Below, in pieces: positions 55,473-64,000 of a stretch of 64,000 nt of DNA. Under the pieces are notes generated by a model. That model saw nothing but the letters and a program-made list of their open reading frames with translations. It ran no database searches and was not told the origin of the DNA. The stretch comes from Nocardioides salarius (GTDB lineage Bacteria > Actinomycetota > Actinomycetes > Propionibacteriales > Nocardioidaceae). Position 1 is the first letter of the stretch, and each line of letters begins with the position of its first letter. Made by a program: the position numbers and the translations under genes. The DNA is taken from NCBI RefSeq assembly GCF_016907435.1, contig NZ_JAFBBZ010000001.1, positions 868,001-932,000 of the forward strand, in the 5' to 3' direction.

Positions 55473-57119
55473 TCAGCGCGTGGCGAGCGCCTTGGAGAGA
55501 CCCCCGCGGGCCCGGGTGTAGGCCTCGAGCTCGGCCTCGACCGGGCTGACGACCAGCTCGTGCGCCACCGCGCCGACGGCCTCGCGCAGCCGGGTGTCGG
55601 CCACCGATGCCCGGCGCCGGGCGGTGCCGGCGACCAGGCCGCGGCACACCAGTGCCAGCAGCACCCCGAGCCCGACGCCGCCGAGCAGCAGGATGAGCGG
55701 GAGCGCGACACCGGCGTACACCGGCGTGTCGTCGAGCGTGCCGGACAGCGCGGTCGCGACGGTCCACGCGGCGCCGAGCAGGGCGGCCACCACCAGGACC
55801 CACTGCAGCACCCGCACCACCCCGGCCCAGACCGGGATGCGGGAGGCCTGCAGGTCGACCCCGCGCAGGGCGTCGTCGAGGCGGTCGCCGATCTCGGGGA
55901 GGCGCTGCACCGAGGCCCGGCGCACGGCGTCGGCCCACGGGCGCCCGAGCCCCTGGGTCGTGTCGTCGGCCAGCGCACGCACCTCGGAGTCGACGCGGGC
56001 ACGCTGCACCGAGGTCGTCCCGGGCACCGCGCTCTCGGCCCCGCGCAGCGCCTTGGCGGAGCCGCCCAGGTCGAGCTGCAGCCTCTTCAGCGGGTCGGGG
56101 CGCAGCCGGCCCACCCACGACACGAGCGGCCAGCCGGTGGCGCGTCCGGCCCGCAACCGCGTCGAGCGCTCGACGGCCTCCACCACGGTCGGCACCCCCG
56201 CCGCCTCGGCGAAGGCGTCCTGCAGCGCACGGACCCGCTGGTCGGACAGGGCCCGCGTCGGTGCGTCGCCGCCGGCCTCCTGGAGGCGGGCGGCGGCCGC
56301 CCGCACGTCGGACTCGATCCGCTCGGCGGTCATCTTCTTGGCCCGCACCCGCGACTCGATCTCGCCACGCAGCTCGTCGAGGCCGATGCCCTGGCGAGCA
56401 CTGACGCCGATCACCGGCACCCGGCCGAGGCCGTCGGCCTCCAGCAGGCGGCGGACGTCGGCGAGCATGGCCTCACGCCCGTCGGCCGGCACCGTGTCGA
56501 TGTGGTTGAGCACCACCACCATGACGCCCTCGTGGGTCTTCAGCGGCGCGAGGTAGCGGTCGTGGATCGCCGCGTCGGCGTACTTCTGCGGGTCCAGGAC
56601 CCACACCAGCATGTCGGCCAGGGCGACCAGGCGGTCGACCTCGAGGTGGTGGGAGACCTCGGTGGAGTCGTGGTCGGGCAGGTCGAGGAGCACGACGCCC
56701 TCGAGCGCCTGCGACTCGCGTCGGGTGTCGAGCATCGAGTCGCGCGTGGTCTGGTGGCGCGGGGGGATGCCGAGCCAGTCGAGCAGCTCACCGGCGCCGT
56801 CGCTGCCCCACACGCAGGCGGTGGCCCACGAGGTGGTCGGGCGGCGTACGCCGACCGCCGACAGCTCGAGGCCGGTGAGGGCGTTGAAGGTCGAGGACTT
56901 GCCCGACCCCGTCGCCCCGGCGATGGCGACCACCGTGTGGCCGGCTGAGAGTCGCAGCCGGCTGGTGGCCCGGTCGACGACCTTCTCGGCGTCGCCGACC
57001 AGGGCGTCGTCGAGCCGCCCACGGGCCGCCTCGGCGGCGGTCGCGAGCCCCTCGATGCGGGCGCCGGTGTCGGTCCCACGGGTGACCAGCTTCTTGGCCC
57101 CCTCGAGCAAGGACGTCAT
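55473..57119 (-). CDS. HSR1/YfjP-type membrane GTPase
   Basis: The 548-residue protein has an N-terminal G domain and two C-terminal membrane helices. G1 is AIAGATGSGKSS, G3 is LLDLPDHDSTEV and G4 is VVVLNHIDTV (NxxD variant). Helices are near residues 430-455 and 465-495. It resembles YfjP/Era-like or dynamin-like actinobacterial GTPases. It follows a second dynamin-like GTPase in the same direction after 74 nt, as in paired bacterial dynamins. A GGGAG ribosome-binding site precedes the ATG closely. Role in membrane remodelling or septation is inferred from architecture. Confidence 0.82.
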   Translation of the reverse strand: MTSLLEGAKKLVTRGTDTGARIEGLATAAEAARGRLDDALVGDAEKVVDRATSRLRLSAGHTVVAIAGATGSGKSSTFNALTGLELSAVGVRRPTTSWATACVWGSDGAGELLDWLGIPPRHQTTRDSMLDTRRESQALEGVVLLDLPDHDSTEVSHHLEVDRLVALADMLVWVLDPQKYADAAIHDRYLAPLKTHEGVMVVVLNHIDTVPADGREAMLADVRRLLEADGLGRVPVIGVSARQGIGLDELRGEIESRVRAKKMTAERIESDVRAAAARLQEAGGDAPTRALSDQRVRALQDAFAEAAGVPTVVEAVERSTRLRAGRATGWPLVSWVGRLRPDPLKRLQLDLGGSAKALRGAESAVPGTTSVQRARVDSEVRALADDTTQGLGRPWADAVRRASVQRLPEIGDRLDDALRGVDLQASRIPVWAGVVRVLQWVLVVAALLGAAWTVATALSGTLDDTPVYAGVALPLILLLGGVGLGVLLALVCRGLVAGTARRRASVADTRLREAVGAVAHELVVSPVEAELEAYTRARGGLSKALATR

Positions 57120-57193
57120 GATCTCCCACTCAGCGTGCGGTCAGTGCTGGGCGACACCCTAGGGTGCCGCTCCAGCCGTGTGGTGGTCAGGGC

Positions 57194-58957
57194 TCAGCCC
57201 TGCCGTGGTGCGGCCGCGAAGCGGACGTCGTCGACGCGACGCGCCGCCTGCCGCAGCTGCTCGGCGGCGTCGGGCGCCAGGCCCAGCGCGTCGACGAGTG
57301 AGGTGAAGCGCTCGCGCTCGCTGTCGAGCAGGGCCGTGATGCGCTCCTCGAGCATCCCGCGGGCCCGCTCGGCCAGGCCGCGCACGGCCTGGTCGCCGAA
57401 GACGGCCTCGAGCAGCTTCTGGCCCAGCGCCGCCGACCCGCCGGCGATGCCCGCCTCGGCCCCGGTGAGACCGGCGGTGTGGGTGAAGACGACGACCATC
57501 AGCGCGACCGAGAGGCCGTTGACCCCGAAGGCCAGGAACCGGGCGGTGGAGCGCTTGTCGGCCCCCTCGGCCTTGACCAGCTCGAGCACGTCGCCCTGCC
57601 AGTCGCGCACCGCACGCTCGGCCCGTCGCCGCAGCTCGCGCGAGGCGCGCCCGATGTCGGGACCGGCCTGGGCCAGCAGACCCACGCCGGCGGCGTGCTG
57701 CTGCCAGGCGGCCTCGGCCCGTTCGGCGGCCTGCTCGGCGTGCTCGAGGATGAGCAGCTCGAGGCCCGACTCGACCGCCACGGTGACCCGCTCGGCCTGC
57801 TGCGGCTTGCCCTTGACCGCGTTGACCACCCGGTCGCGCAGCCAGCCGACGCGGTTCTCGAGCGACTTCAACAGCTCGCCGGTGCCGACGAACTCCTGCC
57901 ACCGCGCCAGCACCTCGCCACGCAGGAGGGTGCCGTCGGCGGTGGCGCGCACGGCGTCGGCGACCGCGCGCTCGTAGGCCCGGTCGGCCTCCTCACGCAG
58001 CGTCGCCGCGGCGCCCACCTGCACGGCGGCCGCGTCGGCCACGGGGTGCACGTGGTGGGTGATGCTGCGAATCGCGCCGTCGAGGGTCTGCTTGACCACC
58101 GCCGCCCGGGCGCCGGCGTCGGAGGCCAGCGACTCCAGCCAGCCCCGCACGTCGGCGACGTGTCCGGCCGGCAGCAGCCCGGCCTCGTCGACGGTCCCCT
58201 CGTTGACCACGAACAGCGGGGAGTCCTTCAGCCCGCGCGAGGCCAGCATCCGGGCCAGGTGGGTCGAGACGGTCTGCACGGCGTCGGGGGCCGTGCGGTC
58301 GAGCACGACCGCGACGGCGGTCGAGCGGTCCGCGGCCTGCTTGAGGAAGCCCCACGGCACCTGGTCGGCGTAGCGCGCGGCCGAGGTGACGAAGAGCCAC
58401 AGGTCGGCGGCGGCCAGCAGCTGGGCGGCCAGGGTGCGGTTGCGCTCCTCGACGGAGTCGACGTCGGGGGCGTCGAGGATCGCCAGCCCTTGCGGCACGG
58501 TGTCGGAGGGCACCAGCTGCAGCGCGTCGGGGTCGTTGGTCGAGTGCTCGACGCGACGCAGGTCGGGCAGCAGCCGGTCCTGGCCGAACCAGTGCCCGTC
58601 GTCGGGATGGTGCACCAGCACCGGGGAGCGGGTGGTGGGGCGCAGCACGCCCGGCTCGGTGACCCTGCGCCCGACGAGGGAGTTGACCAGGGTCGACTTG
58701 CCGGCCCCGGTCGAGCCGCCCACCACGGTCAGCAGCGGCGCGTCGATGGTCATCACCCGCGGGATGACGTAGTCCTCGAGCTGGTCGACCATCTCCTGGT
58801 GCGAGGCGCGCACCTCCTCGACCCCGGGGAGGTCGAGGGGCAGGGTCGCGGCCTGGAGGGCGCCGCGCAGGCGCACCAGCGCGGTGAGCATCTGCGCGTC
58901 GTCGACCCCGGTGGGGCCACCAGGGCCGTCGGGGCTGGCGTCGTGCGGGGCTGTCAT
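57194..58957 (-). CDS. Dynamin-like family GTPase
   Basis: The 587-residue protein has a dynamin-type G domain near the N-terminus: P-loop VVGGSTGAGKSTLVNSL, switch RPTTRSPVLVHHP and G3 ILDAPDVDSVEERN. The usual NKxD base motif is not evident (VVLDRTAPD instead). Long helical stalk sequence follows, with one hydrophobic hairpin (GVNGLSVALMVVVFTHTAGLTG). This matches bacterial dynamin-like proteins that act at membranes. The ATG at 58957 overlaps the PrsW stop (ATGA), so it is coupled to the protease. The next GTPase lies 74 nt downstream. Confidence 0.82.
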   Translation of the reverse strand: MTAPHDASPDGPGGPTGVDDAQMLTALVRLRGALQAATLPLDLPGVEEVRASHQEMVDQLEDYVIPRVMTIDAPLLTVVGGSTGAGKSTLVNSLVGRRVTEPGVLRPTTRSPVLVHHPDDGHWFGQDRLLPDLRRVEHSTNDPDALQLVPSDTVPQGLAILDAPDVDSVEERNRTLAAQLLAAADLWLFVTSAARYADQVPWGFLKQAADRSTAVAVVLDRTAPDAVQTVSTHLARMLASRGLKDSPLFVVNEGTVDEAGLLPAGHVADVRGWLESLASDAGARAAVVKQTLDGAIRSITHHVHPVADAAAVQVGAAATLREEADRAYERAVADAVRATADGTLLRGEVLARWQEFVGTGELLKSLENRVGWLRDRVVNAVKGKPQQAERVTVAVESGLELLILEHAEQAAERAEAAWQQHAAGVGLLAQAGPDIGRASRELRRRAERAVRDWQGDVLELVKAEGADKRSTARFLAFGVNGLSVALMVVVFTHTAGLTGAEAGIAGGSAALGQKLLEAVFGDQAVRGLAERARGMLEERITALLDSERERFTSLVDALGLAPDAAEQLRQAARRVDDVRFAAAPRQG

Positions 58958-60075
58958 CGGGTCGGAACCACCTGTCCGGGAAAGGCGATGGACGGTCGTA
59001 CGGCGCGGATGCGGGCGACGTAGTGCTGTCCTCGGAGTGCGAAGTCTGGCGGAGGAGTGCCCCGCAGGTAGCGATGATGCAGGAACCCGAGCTCGATCAC
59101 CGCTTGCTGGTAGTCACGCATGGCCCGCTCCCCCGCGGCACCACCCAGCTGGCGGGCATGGGCACGCGCTCGGCGGCGCGCCCCGAGGTCCACCACCCAG
59201 CCGATGTCGGTCGCCGGGAGCAGGCCCTGCCGGGCCGCGTCGCCGAGCGCGGCCGCGAGCATCAGGCGCTCCGAGCGCCGGGCCCACACGGCGATGGCGA
59301 ACAGGCCCACCAGCGCGGGGAACATCAGCACCACGTAGACCGCGACGAAGCTGCCCATGCCGTAGATCGTCGAGCCGTTCCACAGCCCGTGGGCGAGCAC
59401 GGCGAGCACGTAGCCCGCCAGGGGGGCCAGCACCCGCACCGCCGGTGAGCGCGACCCGACGGCCAGGCCCACGCCGATGCCGATGAAGGTGGTGAAGAAC
59501 GGGTGCGCGAACGGGCTGAAGAGGCAGCGCACCACGAAGGTGGCCGTCAGGGCCTCGGTGCCACCCGGCCCCATCCCGTCGGTCCCGTTGTACGCCGCCG
59601 CGAGGTAGAGGACGTTCTCCACGAACGCGAAGCCGATGCCCACCATCCCGGCGTACACGATGCCGTCGAGGACACCGTCGAGCTCGGCCCGGCGCCACCA
59701 CAGCAGCAGCACGAGGAAGGCGCCCTTGGACAGCTCCTCGGTGACCGGGGCGACCACGGCCAGGCTGGCGGCCTCGGTGACCCCGACGAAGAAGCCGCCG
59801 AGGCCCTGGACCAGCAGGGCCGCCGCGGTGGCCACGAACCCGCCCCACAGGAGCCCCAGGAGCAGCAGCGACCGGGGCTCGGGCTCGTAGCGGTCGAGCC
59901 ACAGGTAGCACGCGACCAGCGGCCCCACCGGCAGCGCTGCGAGGGCGGTGGCCAGCACGAGCGTGCCCGGCCCTCCGGACAGGGCCACGACCAGCAGGAT
60001 CGGCAGCGCGCCGAGCACGACCAGCCCGGTGACGACGGCCGTGAAGACGACGTTGTCTCGACGGGCCGGCACCAT
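58954..60075 (-). CDS. PrsW-family intramembrane metalloprotease
   Basis: The 373-residue protein has eight or nine membrane helices and the PrsW/CAAX-like motifs APVTEELSKGAF (catalytic Glu pair), GFAFVENVLY, FSPFAHPFFTTFIG and VLAHGLWNGS (His). In Bacillus PrsW cleaves the anti-sigma factor RsiW; substrates in actinobacteria are unknown. A soluble C-terminal tail of about 90 residues is basic and helical. The ATG at 60075 (MVPARRDNVVF) lies 8 nt from TAGGCT (minus strand, 60084-60089). It heads PrsW-dynamin-GTPase. Confidence 0.88.
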   Translation of the reverse strand: MVPARRDNVVFTAVVTGLVVLGALPILLVVALSGGPGTLVLATALAALPVGPLVACYLWLDRYEPEPRSLLLLGLLWGGFVATAAALLVQGLGGFFVGVTEAASLAVVAPVTEELSKGAFLVLLLWWRRAELDGVLDGIVYAGMVGIGFAFVENVLYLAAAYNGTDGMGPGGTEALTATFVVRCLFSPFAHPFFTTFIGIGVGLAVGSRSPAVRVLAPLAGYVLAVLAHGLWNGSTIYGMGSFVAVYVVLMFPALVGLFAIAVWARRSERLMLAAALGDAARQGLLPATDIGWVVDLGARRRARAHARQLGGAAGERAMRDYQQAVIELGFLHHRYLRGTPPPDFALRGQHYVARIRAVRPSIAFPGQVVPTR

Positions 60076-60157
60076 GGCAGCAGAGCCTATCGGCAGCAGG
60101 CGCCGGGGCGGCCGCGCGGCATCGCCGGGCGTGAGCGGCCGACGTAGCATGACGGGC

Positions 60158-61579
60158 ATGAGCGAGCAGAGCACCCCGGAGTCGACCGAGCCCAAGACCG
60201 AGTCGCACGACCCCGCCGTGCCTGCGGCCTACTCCGAGCTCATGCGCACCGGCTGGGGCGAGCGCGAGCTGGACCTGCCGCGCCATCCCGTGGCCGAGCT
60301 CGCTGCGCAGCGGCGCGCCCGCCTGGCCGAGGCCTTCGCCGGCGAGCGGCTGGTGCTGCCGGCCGGCACCTACAAGGTGCGCTCCAACGACACCGACTAC
60401 CGCTTCCGCAGCGACACCGCGCACACCTACTTCACCGGCAACCTGACCAGCGACGCCGTGCTGGTGCTCACCGACGGTGAGGCGGTGCTCTACGCACGCC
60501 CGCGCTCGGACCGCGACACCGACGAGTTCTTCCGTGACCGCCAGTACGGCGAGCTGTGGGCCGGGCGCCGCCCCTCGGCGCGCGAGATCTCCGACTCCCT
60601 GGGCATCGAGGTGCGTCACGTCGACCGGCTCGCCGAGGACCTCGCGGTCACCGGGCCCAAGACCCGGGTCCACCGGGGGGTCTCCCCCCACGTCGACCGC
60701 CTGGTCGGTGCCGACGCCGGGCTCGACGCCGAGCTGGCCCGGGTGGCCTCGGAGATGCGGCTGGTCAAGGACGACTGGGAGGTCGCGCAGCTGCAGGAGG
60801 CCTGCGACGCCACCACCCTCGGCTTCGAGGACTCCGTCTCCGACTGGGCCAACGTGCTCAAGTACGGCGAGCGCTGGATCGAGGGCACCTTCTTCCGCCG
60901 CGCCCGGGCGATGGGCAACGACATCGGCTACGACTCGATCGTCGGTGGCGGCAAGCACGCCACGACCCTGCACTGGATCGAGAACTCGGGGCCGATCACG
61001 CCCGGCGAGCTGGTGCTGCTCGACATGGGCGTCGAGGGGCACAACCTCTACACCGCCGACGTGACCCGCACGCTGCCGGTCGACGGCACCTACACCGCTA
61101 CGCAGCGCGAGCTCTACGACCTCGTGCTCGCCGCGCAGGAGGCCGGCATCCAGGCGGTGCGGCCGGGCACCCCGTTCGCCGACGTGCACACCGCCTCGAT
61201 GACCGTGCTCGCACACGGCCTCGAGGACATGGGGCTGCTGCCCGTGCCCGCGGCCCAGGCCCTCGACCCCGACAGCAAGGTCTACGCCCGGTGGACCCTG
61301 CACGGCACCAGCCACATGCTCGGCATGGACGTGCACGACTGCGGCGCGGCCGCTCCCGAGTCCTACGCCAAGGGCACCCTCGTCGAGGGCATGGTCCTCA
61401 CCGTCGAGCCGGGCCTGTACTTCCAGGAGGACGACCTGCTGGTCCCCGAGGAGCTGCGCGGCATCGGCATCCGCATCGAGGACGACGTGCTGGTCACCTC
61501 CGACGGGCACCGCAACCTCTCGGCGGCGCTGCCGCGCAGCGCGGACGACGTCGAGGCCTGGATGGGCTCCCGCCTCTGA
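60158..61579 (+). CDS. pepP: Aminopeptidase P family (M24B) metallopeptidase
   Basis: The enzyme removes an N-terminal residue before proline, using two metal ions. The 473-residue protein has an N-terminal AMP domain (RFRSDTAHTYFTGNLTSDAV) and a pita-bread catalytic domain. Metal ligands are in LLDMGVEGHNLYTADVTRT (Asp-Asp), LHGTSHMLGMDVHD (His), VLTVEPGLYF (Glu) and IGIRIEDDVLV (Glu). All are present. The ATG at 60158 is 7 nt from TAGCAT (60145-60150), leaderless in style. It is divergent from PrsW with 82 bp between and converges on the histidine kinase. Confidence 0.93.
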   Translation: MSEQSTPESTEPKTESHDPAVPAAYSELMRTGWGERELDLPRHPVAELAAQRRARLAEAFAGERLVLPAGTYKVRSNDTDYRFRSDTAHTYFTGNLTSDAVLVLTDGEAVLYARPRSDRDTDEFFRDRQYGELWAGRRPSAREISDSLGIEVRHVDRLAEDLAVTGPKTRVHRGVSPHVDRLVGADAGLDAELARVASEMRLVKDDWEVAQLQEACDATTLGFEDSVSDWANVLKYGERWIEGTFFRRARAMGNDIGYDSIVGGGKHATTLHWIENSGPITPGELVLLDMGVEGHNLYTADVTRTLPVDGTYTATQRELYDLVLAAQEAGIQAVRPGTPFADVHTASMTVLAHGLEDMGLLPVPAAQALDPDSKVYARWTLHGTSHMLGMDVHDCGAAAPESYAKGTLVEGMVLTVEPGLYFQEDDLLVPEELRGIGIRIEDDVLVTSDGHRNLSAALPRSADDVEAWMGSRL

Positions 61580-61591
61580 GCCGACCGGCTC

Positions 61592-62932
61592 TCAGCCGAG
61601 CGGGGCAGGCAGGTCGATCCAGAAGGTCGATCCCTCGCCCGGCCGGGAGTCGACGCCCAGCCGGCCGCCGTCGCGCTCGGCCACGGAGCGCGCCAGCGAC
61701 AGGCCCAGCCCGGTGCCGCGGACCCCGGGCTCGGCGAAGCGGACGAACGGCTCGAAGACCTGGCTCAGCTGGCGCGGCGTCAGGCCGGGCCCGGTGTCCT
61801 TGACGCTGATCCGCACCCGGGCCTCGCCCCCCTCCCCGCTCGTGCTGGTGGCGGTGATGGTGACGCTGCCGCCGCGCCGGTTGTGGGCGACCGCGTTCCC
61901 GACCAGGTTCGTCAGCACCTGGCGCACCCCGGCCGGGGTGGCCGCGACGACCAGGGCGGGGTCGACGTCGGCGCCCACCAGGACCTCCGCCGTTGCTGCC
62001 GGGGTACGCACCCAGTGGACGACGTCCTGGACCGCCTCGGCGACCACCACGGTCTCGCGCCCGCCGTCACCGAGCAGCCGGGCGGTGCTGAGGAGGTCCT
62101 CCACGATCGCCAGCAGCTGCTCGCCGGCGCCGACGATGATGCCTGCGTCCTTGTGGACCTGGGTGACGAAATCAGCCAGCCGCTCCACGTCCTCGACACC
62201 GGCGAGGTCCTCGGCTTCGCTCTGCAGCACCTCCGCGAAGCCAAGGATCGCGCTGAGAGGGGTGCGCAGCTCGTGGCCGGTGGCGGCGAAGAACTGCTGC
62301 TGCACAGCGCTGACCTGGTCGCCGCGCACGATCGCATCGGCGAGGGACCGCCGAGCCGCCTCCGCCGACATCCGCGAGGTGAGGGCGGCGCTGAGCAGGC
62401 GCACGTCGGCCACGAGCACCTCGGACCAGGGGCCGGTCTCCTCGCTGCCGACCGAGAGGCTGCCGAACATGCTGGCGCCGCTCAGCAGGGCGTGGGTCAT
62501 GCAGGAGTGGATGGAGCAACGGGCCAGCTCGCGGGCGTCCTGCGCCGCCTCCGGCGGCAGCAGGTCGACGTCGGCCAGCACTGCGACGTGCCGCCTGGAC
62601 TGCTCGGAGATCCACGGCATGGTCAGCGCGTCCTGTGGTCCGGCGTCAGGCCCGGGCAAGACCGTGCAGGCCGAGCCGGGTCGCCGCCACTGCCGCAGCC
62701 AGGCCCGAGCCCCCAGGTGCACCCACGAGCTCTCGTCGGCGGGGCTGAAGGTCGTCAGGGCGACCGCGACCGCACCGACGCGCGGATCGGTGAGGGCGTG
62801 CTCGGCCAGACGCTCGAGTGCCTCGTCGACCTCGACCTCCGCGCGCAGCACGTCCTGAGCCAACCGGACGGCGGCGGCGCTGGGGCGTGCCGACGCGGGG
62901 ACCACCTGCAGGCCCGCCCTCATCACGCTCAT
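61592..62932 (-). CDS. Soluble GAF-domain sensor histidine kinase
   Basis: The 446-residue protein has no membrane helix. Residues about 20-190 form a GAF-like sensor with GSLSVGSEE. The phosphoacceptor is in GHELRTPLSAILGF near residue 220. The ATP domain has NLVGNAVAHN near 343, DTGPGL and GTGLGLSLA near 406. It is a cytosolic orthodox kinase; no response regulator is visible in the window. The ATG at 62932 has GGAGG just upstream. Only 17 nt separate it from the P450 stop, so the kinase is the downstream gene of a P450-kinase operon. Confidence 0.9.
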   Translation of the reverse strand: MSVMRAGLQVVPASARPSAAAVRLAQDVLRAEVEVDEALERLAEHALTDPRVGAVAVALTTFSPADESSWVHLGARAWLRQWRRPGSACTVLPGPDAGPQDALTMPWISEQSRRHVAVLADVDLLPPEAAQDARELARCSIHSCMTHALLSGASMFGSLSVGSEETGPWSEVLVADVRLLSAALTSRMSAEAARRSLADAIVRGDQVSAVQQQFFAATGHELRTPLSAILGFAEVLQSEAEDLAGVEDVERLADFVTQVHKDAGIIVGAGEQLLAIVEDLLSTARLLGDGGRETVVVAEAVQDVVHWVRTPAATAEVLVGADVDPALVVAATPAGVRQVLTNLVGNAVAHNRRGGSVTITATSTSGEGGEARVRISVKDTGPGLTPRQLSQVFEPFVRFAEPGVRGTGLGLSLARSVAERDGGRLGVDSRPGEGSTFWIDLPAPLG

Positions 62933-62949
62933 CCCTCCCCCCTCCACGC

Positions 62950-64000
62950 TCACGAGATCTCGACCAGCGCGGGTCGAGGAAAGATACCGCGGGACTGGTC
63001 CACGTACGCAGGCGATACCAGGTCGAGGCGGTGAGCAGCCGCCCACGACGTCAGCTCCGTGAGCTGCGCCAGGCCCACCGTGCGCCCCGGACAGGCGTGC
63101 GGGCCGGCCCCGAAGGGCAGCCACGCGCCGGGGCGGGCGGTCGCGTCGTCCCATCGTCCCGGGTCGAGGACCACGCGCTCGGCACCGCGGTCGCACTCCC
63201 CCGCCGGAACGAGATCGGCAAGCCGGCCCAGCAGCAAGGGGCTGACCAGGACGACGCCGCCCTCGGGCAGCCGGACGCCGGCTAGGGTCGTCTCGCGGCG
63301 GGTCACCCGCGCGGTGACCCACGTCGGCGGGGCGACCCGCAAGACCTCCCAGACCACCTGGACCGGTGCCAGGCCGCCGGTGTGCAGGCGGTCCTGAACC
63401 TCGGGGCGCTCGGCCAGCCCGACGAGCAACCAGGCCCCTGCGGCCACCGGCACCTGGGTGCCGGCGGCCAGCACCGTGGCGGTGCCCGGCGGCTCGGCTG
63501 CGCCCAGCTGGTCCAGGAGGGTCTCGAGCCGGTGGCGCGCGCCGTCCTCGCTGCGGCGTGCGCGCGACCAGGCAGGCAGCGGCCGAGGGCTCGCGATGAC
63601 CGGACCCAGGGCGTCGACCCAGTCGAGCACCGCGTCGGCGACCCGGTCGCGATCGGCTGCTGCGAGGGCCGGGAGCGTGGCCGCTGTCGTCGAGCGCGCC
63701 ACCGGCCTGCGGAGCAGGGCCATGGCGTCGTGCTGGGCACCGGCGGTGCGCGCGAGCTCCAGGTCGAGCTCGGTGCGCAGCACGACGGCGGCCCCGGCCG
63801 CTCGTTCGTGGGACAGCGGCGCGACGACCCCGTGCGGCGAGCGGCCGCGCATCTCCGCGCGCCGCACCGCGCGCCGACTCACGTCGACAGGGAAGTCGTA
63901 GGTGGCGGGGTCGGTGAGGACGGTCCGGGCCTGGTCCAGAGTGGTGGCTACCCAAGGGCCGTGGCGGCCCAGGGCGCGGGGCCGGTCGTTCCCCGCCGCA
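62950..64000 (-). CDS. Cytochrome P450 (start lies beyond window)
   Basis: The frame is open to the window edge, so at least 349 residues are visible and the N-terminus is missing. The K-helix ExxR motif is EVLR in VVWEVLRVAPP. The haem-binding loop FGAGPHACPGR is intact, and VLDPGRWDD replaces the PERF region. Helix I normally has (A/G)GxD/ET; here it reads LAAGTQVPVAA, so the acid-alcohol pair is missing. The enzyme may use peroxide or a different proton relay, or have an unusual reaction. A GTG at 63882 is internal: upstream residues (VLTDPATYDFPVDV) still look like P450 sequence. Confidence 0.9.
   Translation of the reverse strand, partial: AAGNDRPRALGRHGPWVATTLDQARTVLTDPATYDFPVDVSRRAVRRAEMRGRSPHGVVAPLSHERAAGAAVVLRTELDLELARTAGAQHDAMALLRRPVARSTTAATLPALAAADRDRVADAVLDWVDALGPVIASPRPLPAWSRARRSEDGARHRLETLLDQLGAAEPPGTATVLAAGTQVPVAAGAWLLVGLAERPEVQDRLHTGGLAPVQVVWEVLRVAPPTWVTARVTRRETTLAGVRLPEGGVVLVSPLLLGRLADLVPAGECDRGAERVVLDPGRWDDATARPGAWLPFGAGPHACPGRTVGLAQLTELTSWAAAHRLDLVSPAYVDQSRGIFPRPALVEIS

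Overview
The window comes from a high-GC actinobacterium. The best fit is Nocardioides or a close relative (Nocardioidaceae, order Propionibacteriales). This rests on gene order, very high GC, frequent GTG starts, a mycothiol-dependent nitroreductase homologue, two ClpP paralogues, a group II truncated haemoglobin and proteins typical of actinobacteria (DUF4233, DUF5130, DUF4190/septum-formation, PrsW). From memory, much of the gene content and order parallels the M. tuberculosis obg-rne-ndk-folC-valS...clpX-clpP2-clpP1-tig...nei-rpiB...Rv2466c-pepN...glbO segment. That supports a chromosomal backbone locus. I see no insertion sequence, phage, plasmid or CRISPR signature.

Layout. (1) 1-5160: obgE (cut by the left edge), rpmA, rplU and a giant RNase E/G, all on the minus strand. 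(2) 5548-11625: a TIGR03936-type and a TIGR03960-type (radical SAM) gene, normally adjacent, are separated here by three genes: a winged-helix protein, a CynX-type MFS exporter and a DUF4190/septum-formation protein. (3) 11732-17726: the elongation cluster mreB-mreC-mreD-mrdA-rodA, tightly overlapped. (4) 18095-24459: ndk, a PNPOx-like protein with a divergent MocR regulator, DUF4233-folC, a zinc alcohol dehydrogenase and a GNAT enzyme. (5) 24557-32818: valS (plus strand), then clpX, clpP2, clpP1, a lipase-like hydrolase and tig (minus strand). (6) tRNA-Pro(TGG) and tRNA-Gly(TCC). (7) 33228-43482: a SpoIIE-type phosphatase, Nei-type glycosylase, rpiB, an esterase, a LURP-one-like protein, a YrdB-like membrane protein, metG, a GPP34 protein, a peptidoglycan amidase, DUF2254 and the nitroreductase homologue. 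(8) 43511-53089: a secreted CHAP protein, pepN, DUF5130, MscS, truncated haemoglobin, a tandem hotdog thioesterase, a thiolase and a MarR regulator. (9) 53114-60075: ettA, an SSB paralogue, two dynamin-like/HSR1 GTPases and a PrsW protease. (10) 60158-64000: an aminopeptidase P, a soluble GAF histidine kinase and a cytochrome P450 running off the right edge.

Functionally the window is dominated by growth machinery: ribosome and RNA turnover, cell-wall elongation, tRNA charging and regulated proteolysis, with scattered accessory metabolic genes. Many start codons lie 6-8 nt downstream of a TANNNT-type -10 box and lack a Shine-Dalgarno sequence, so much of the locus is probably expressed as leaderless mRNA. 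No single clearly new system is present. The most unusual structures are non-coding: nested inverted repeats at 7461-7554, a 22-nt repeat family whose first unit contains the stop codon of the upstream gene (9592-9657 and 17902-18097), and 31-nt inverted repeats around 37237 and 37696. Two proteins carry unexpected active-site changes: the nitroreductase homologue (CPFA for CPWC) and the P450 (AGTQV in helix I).
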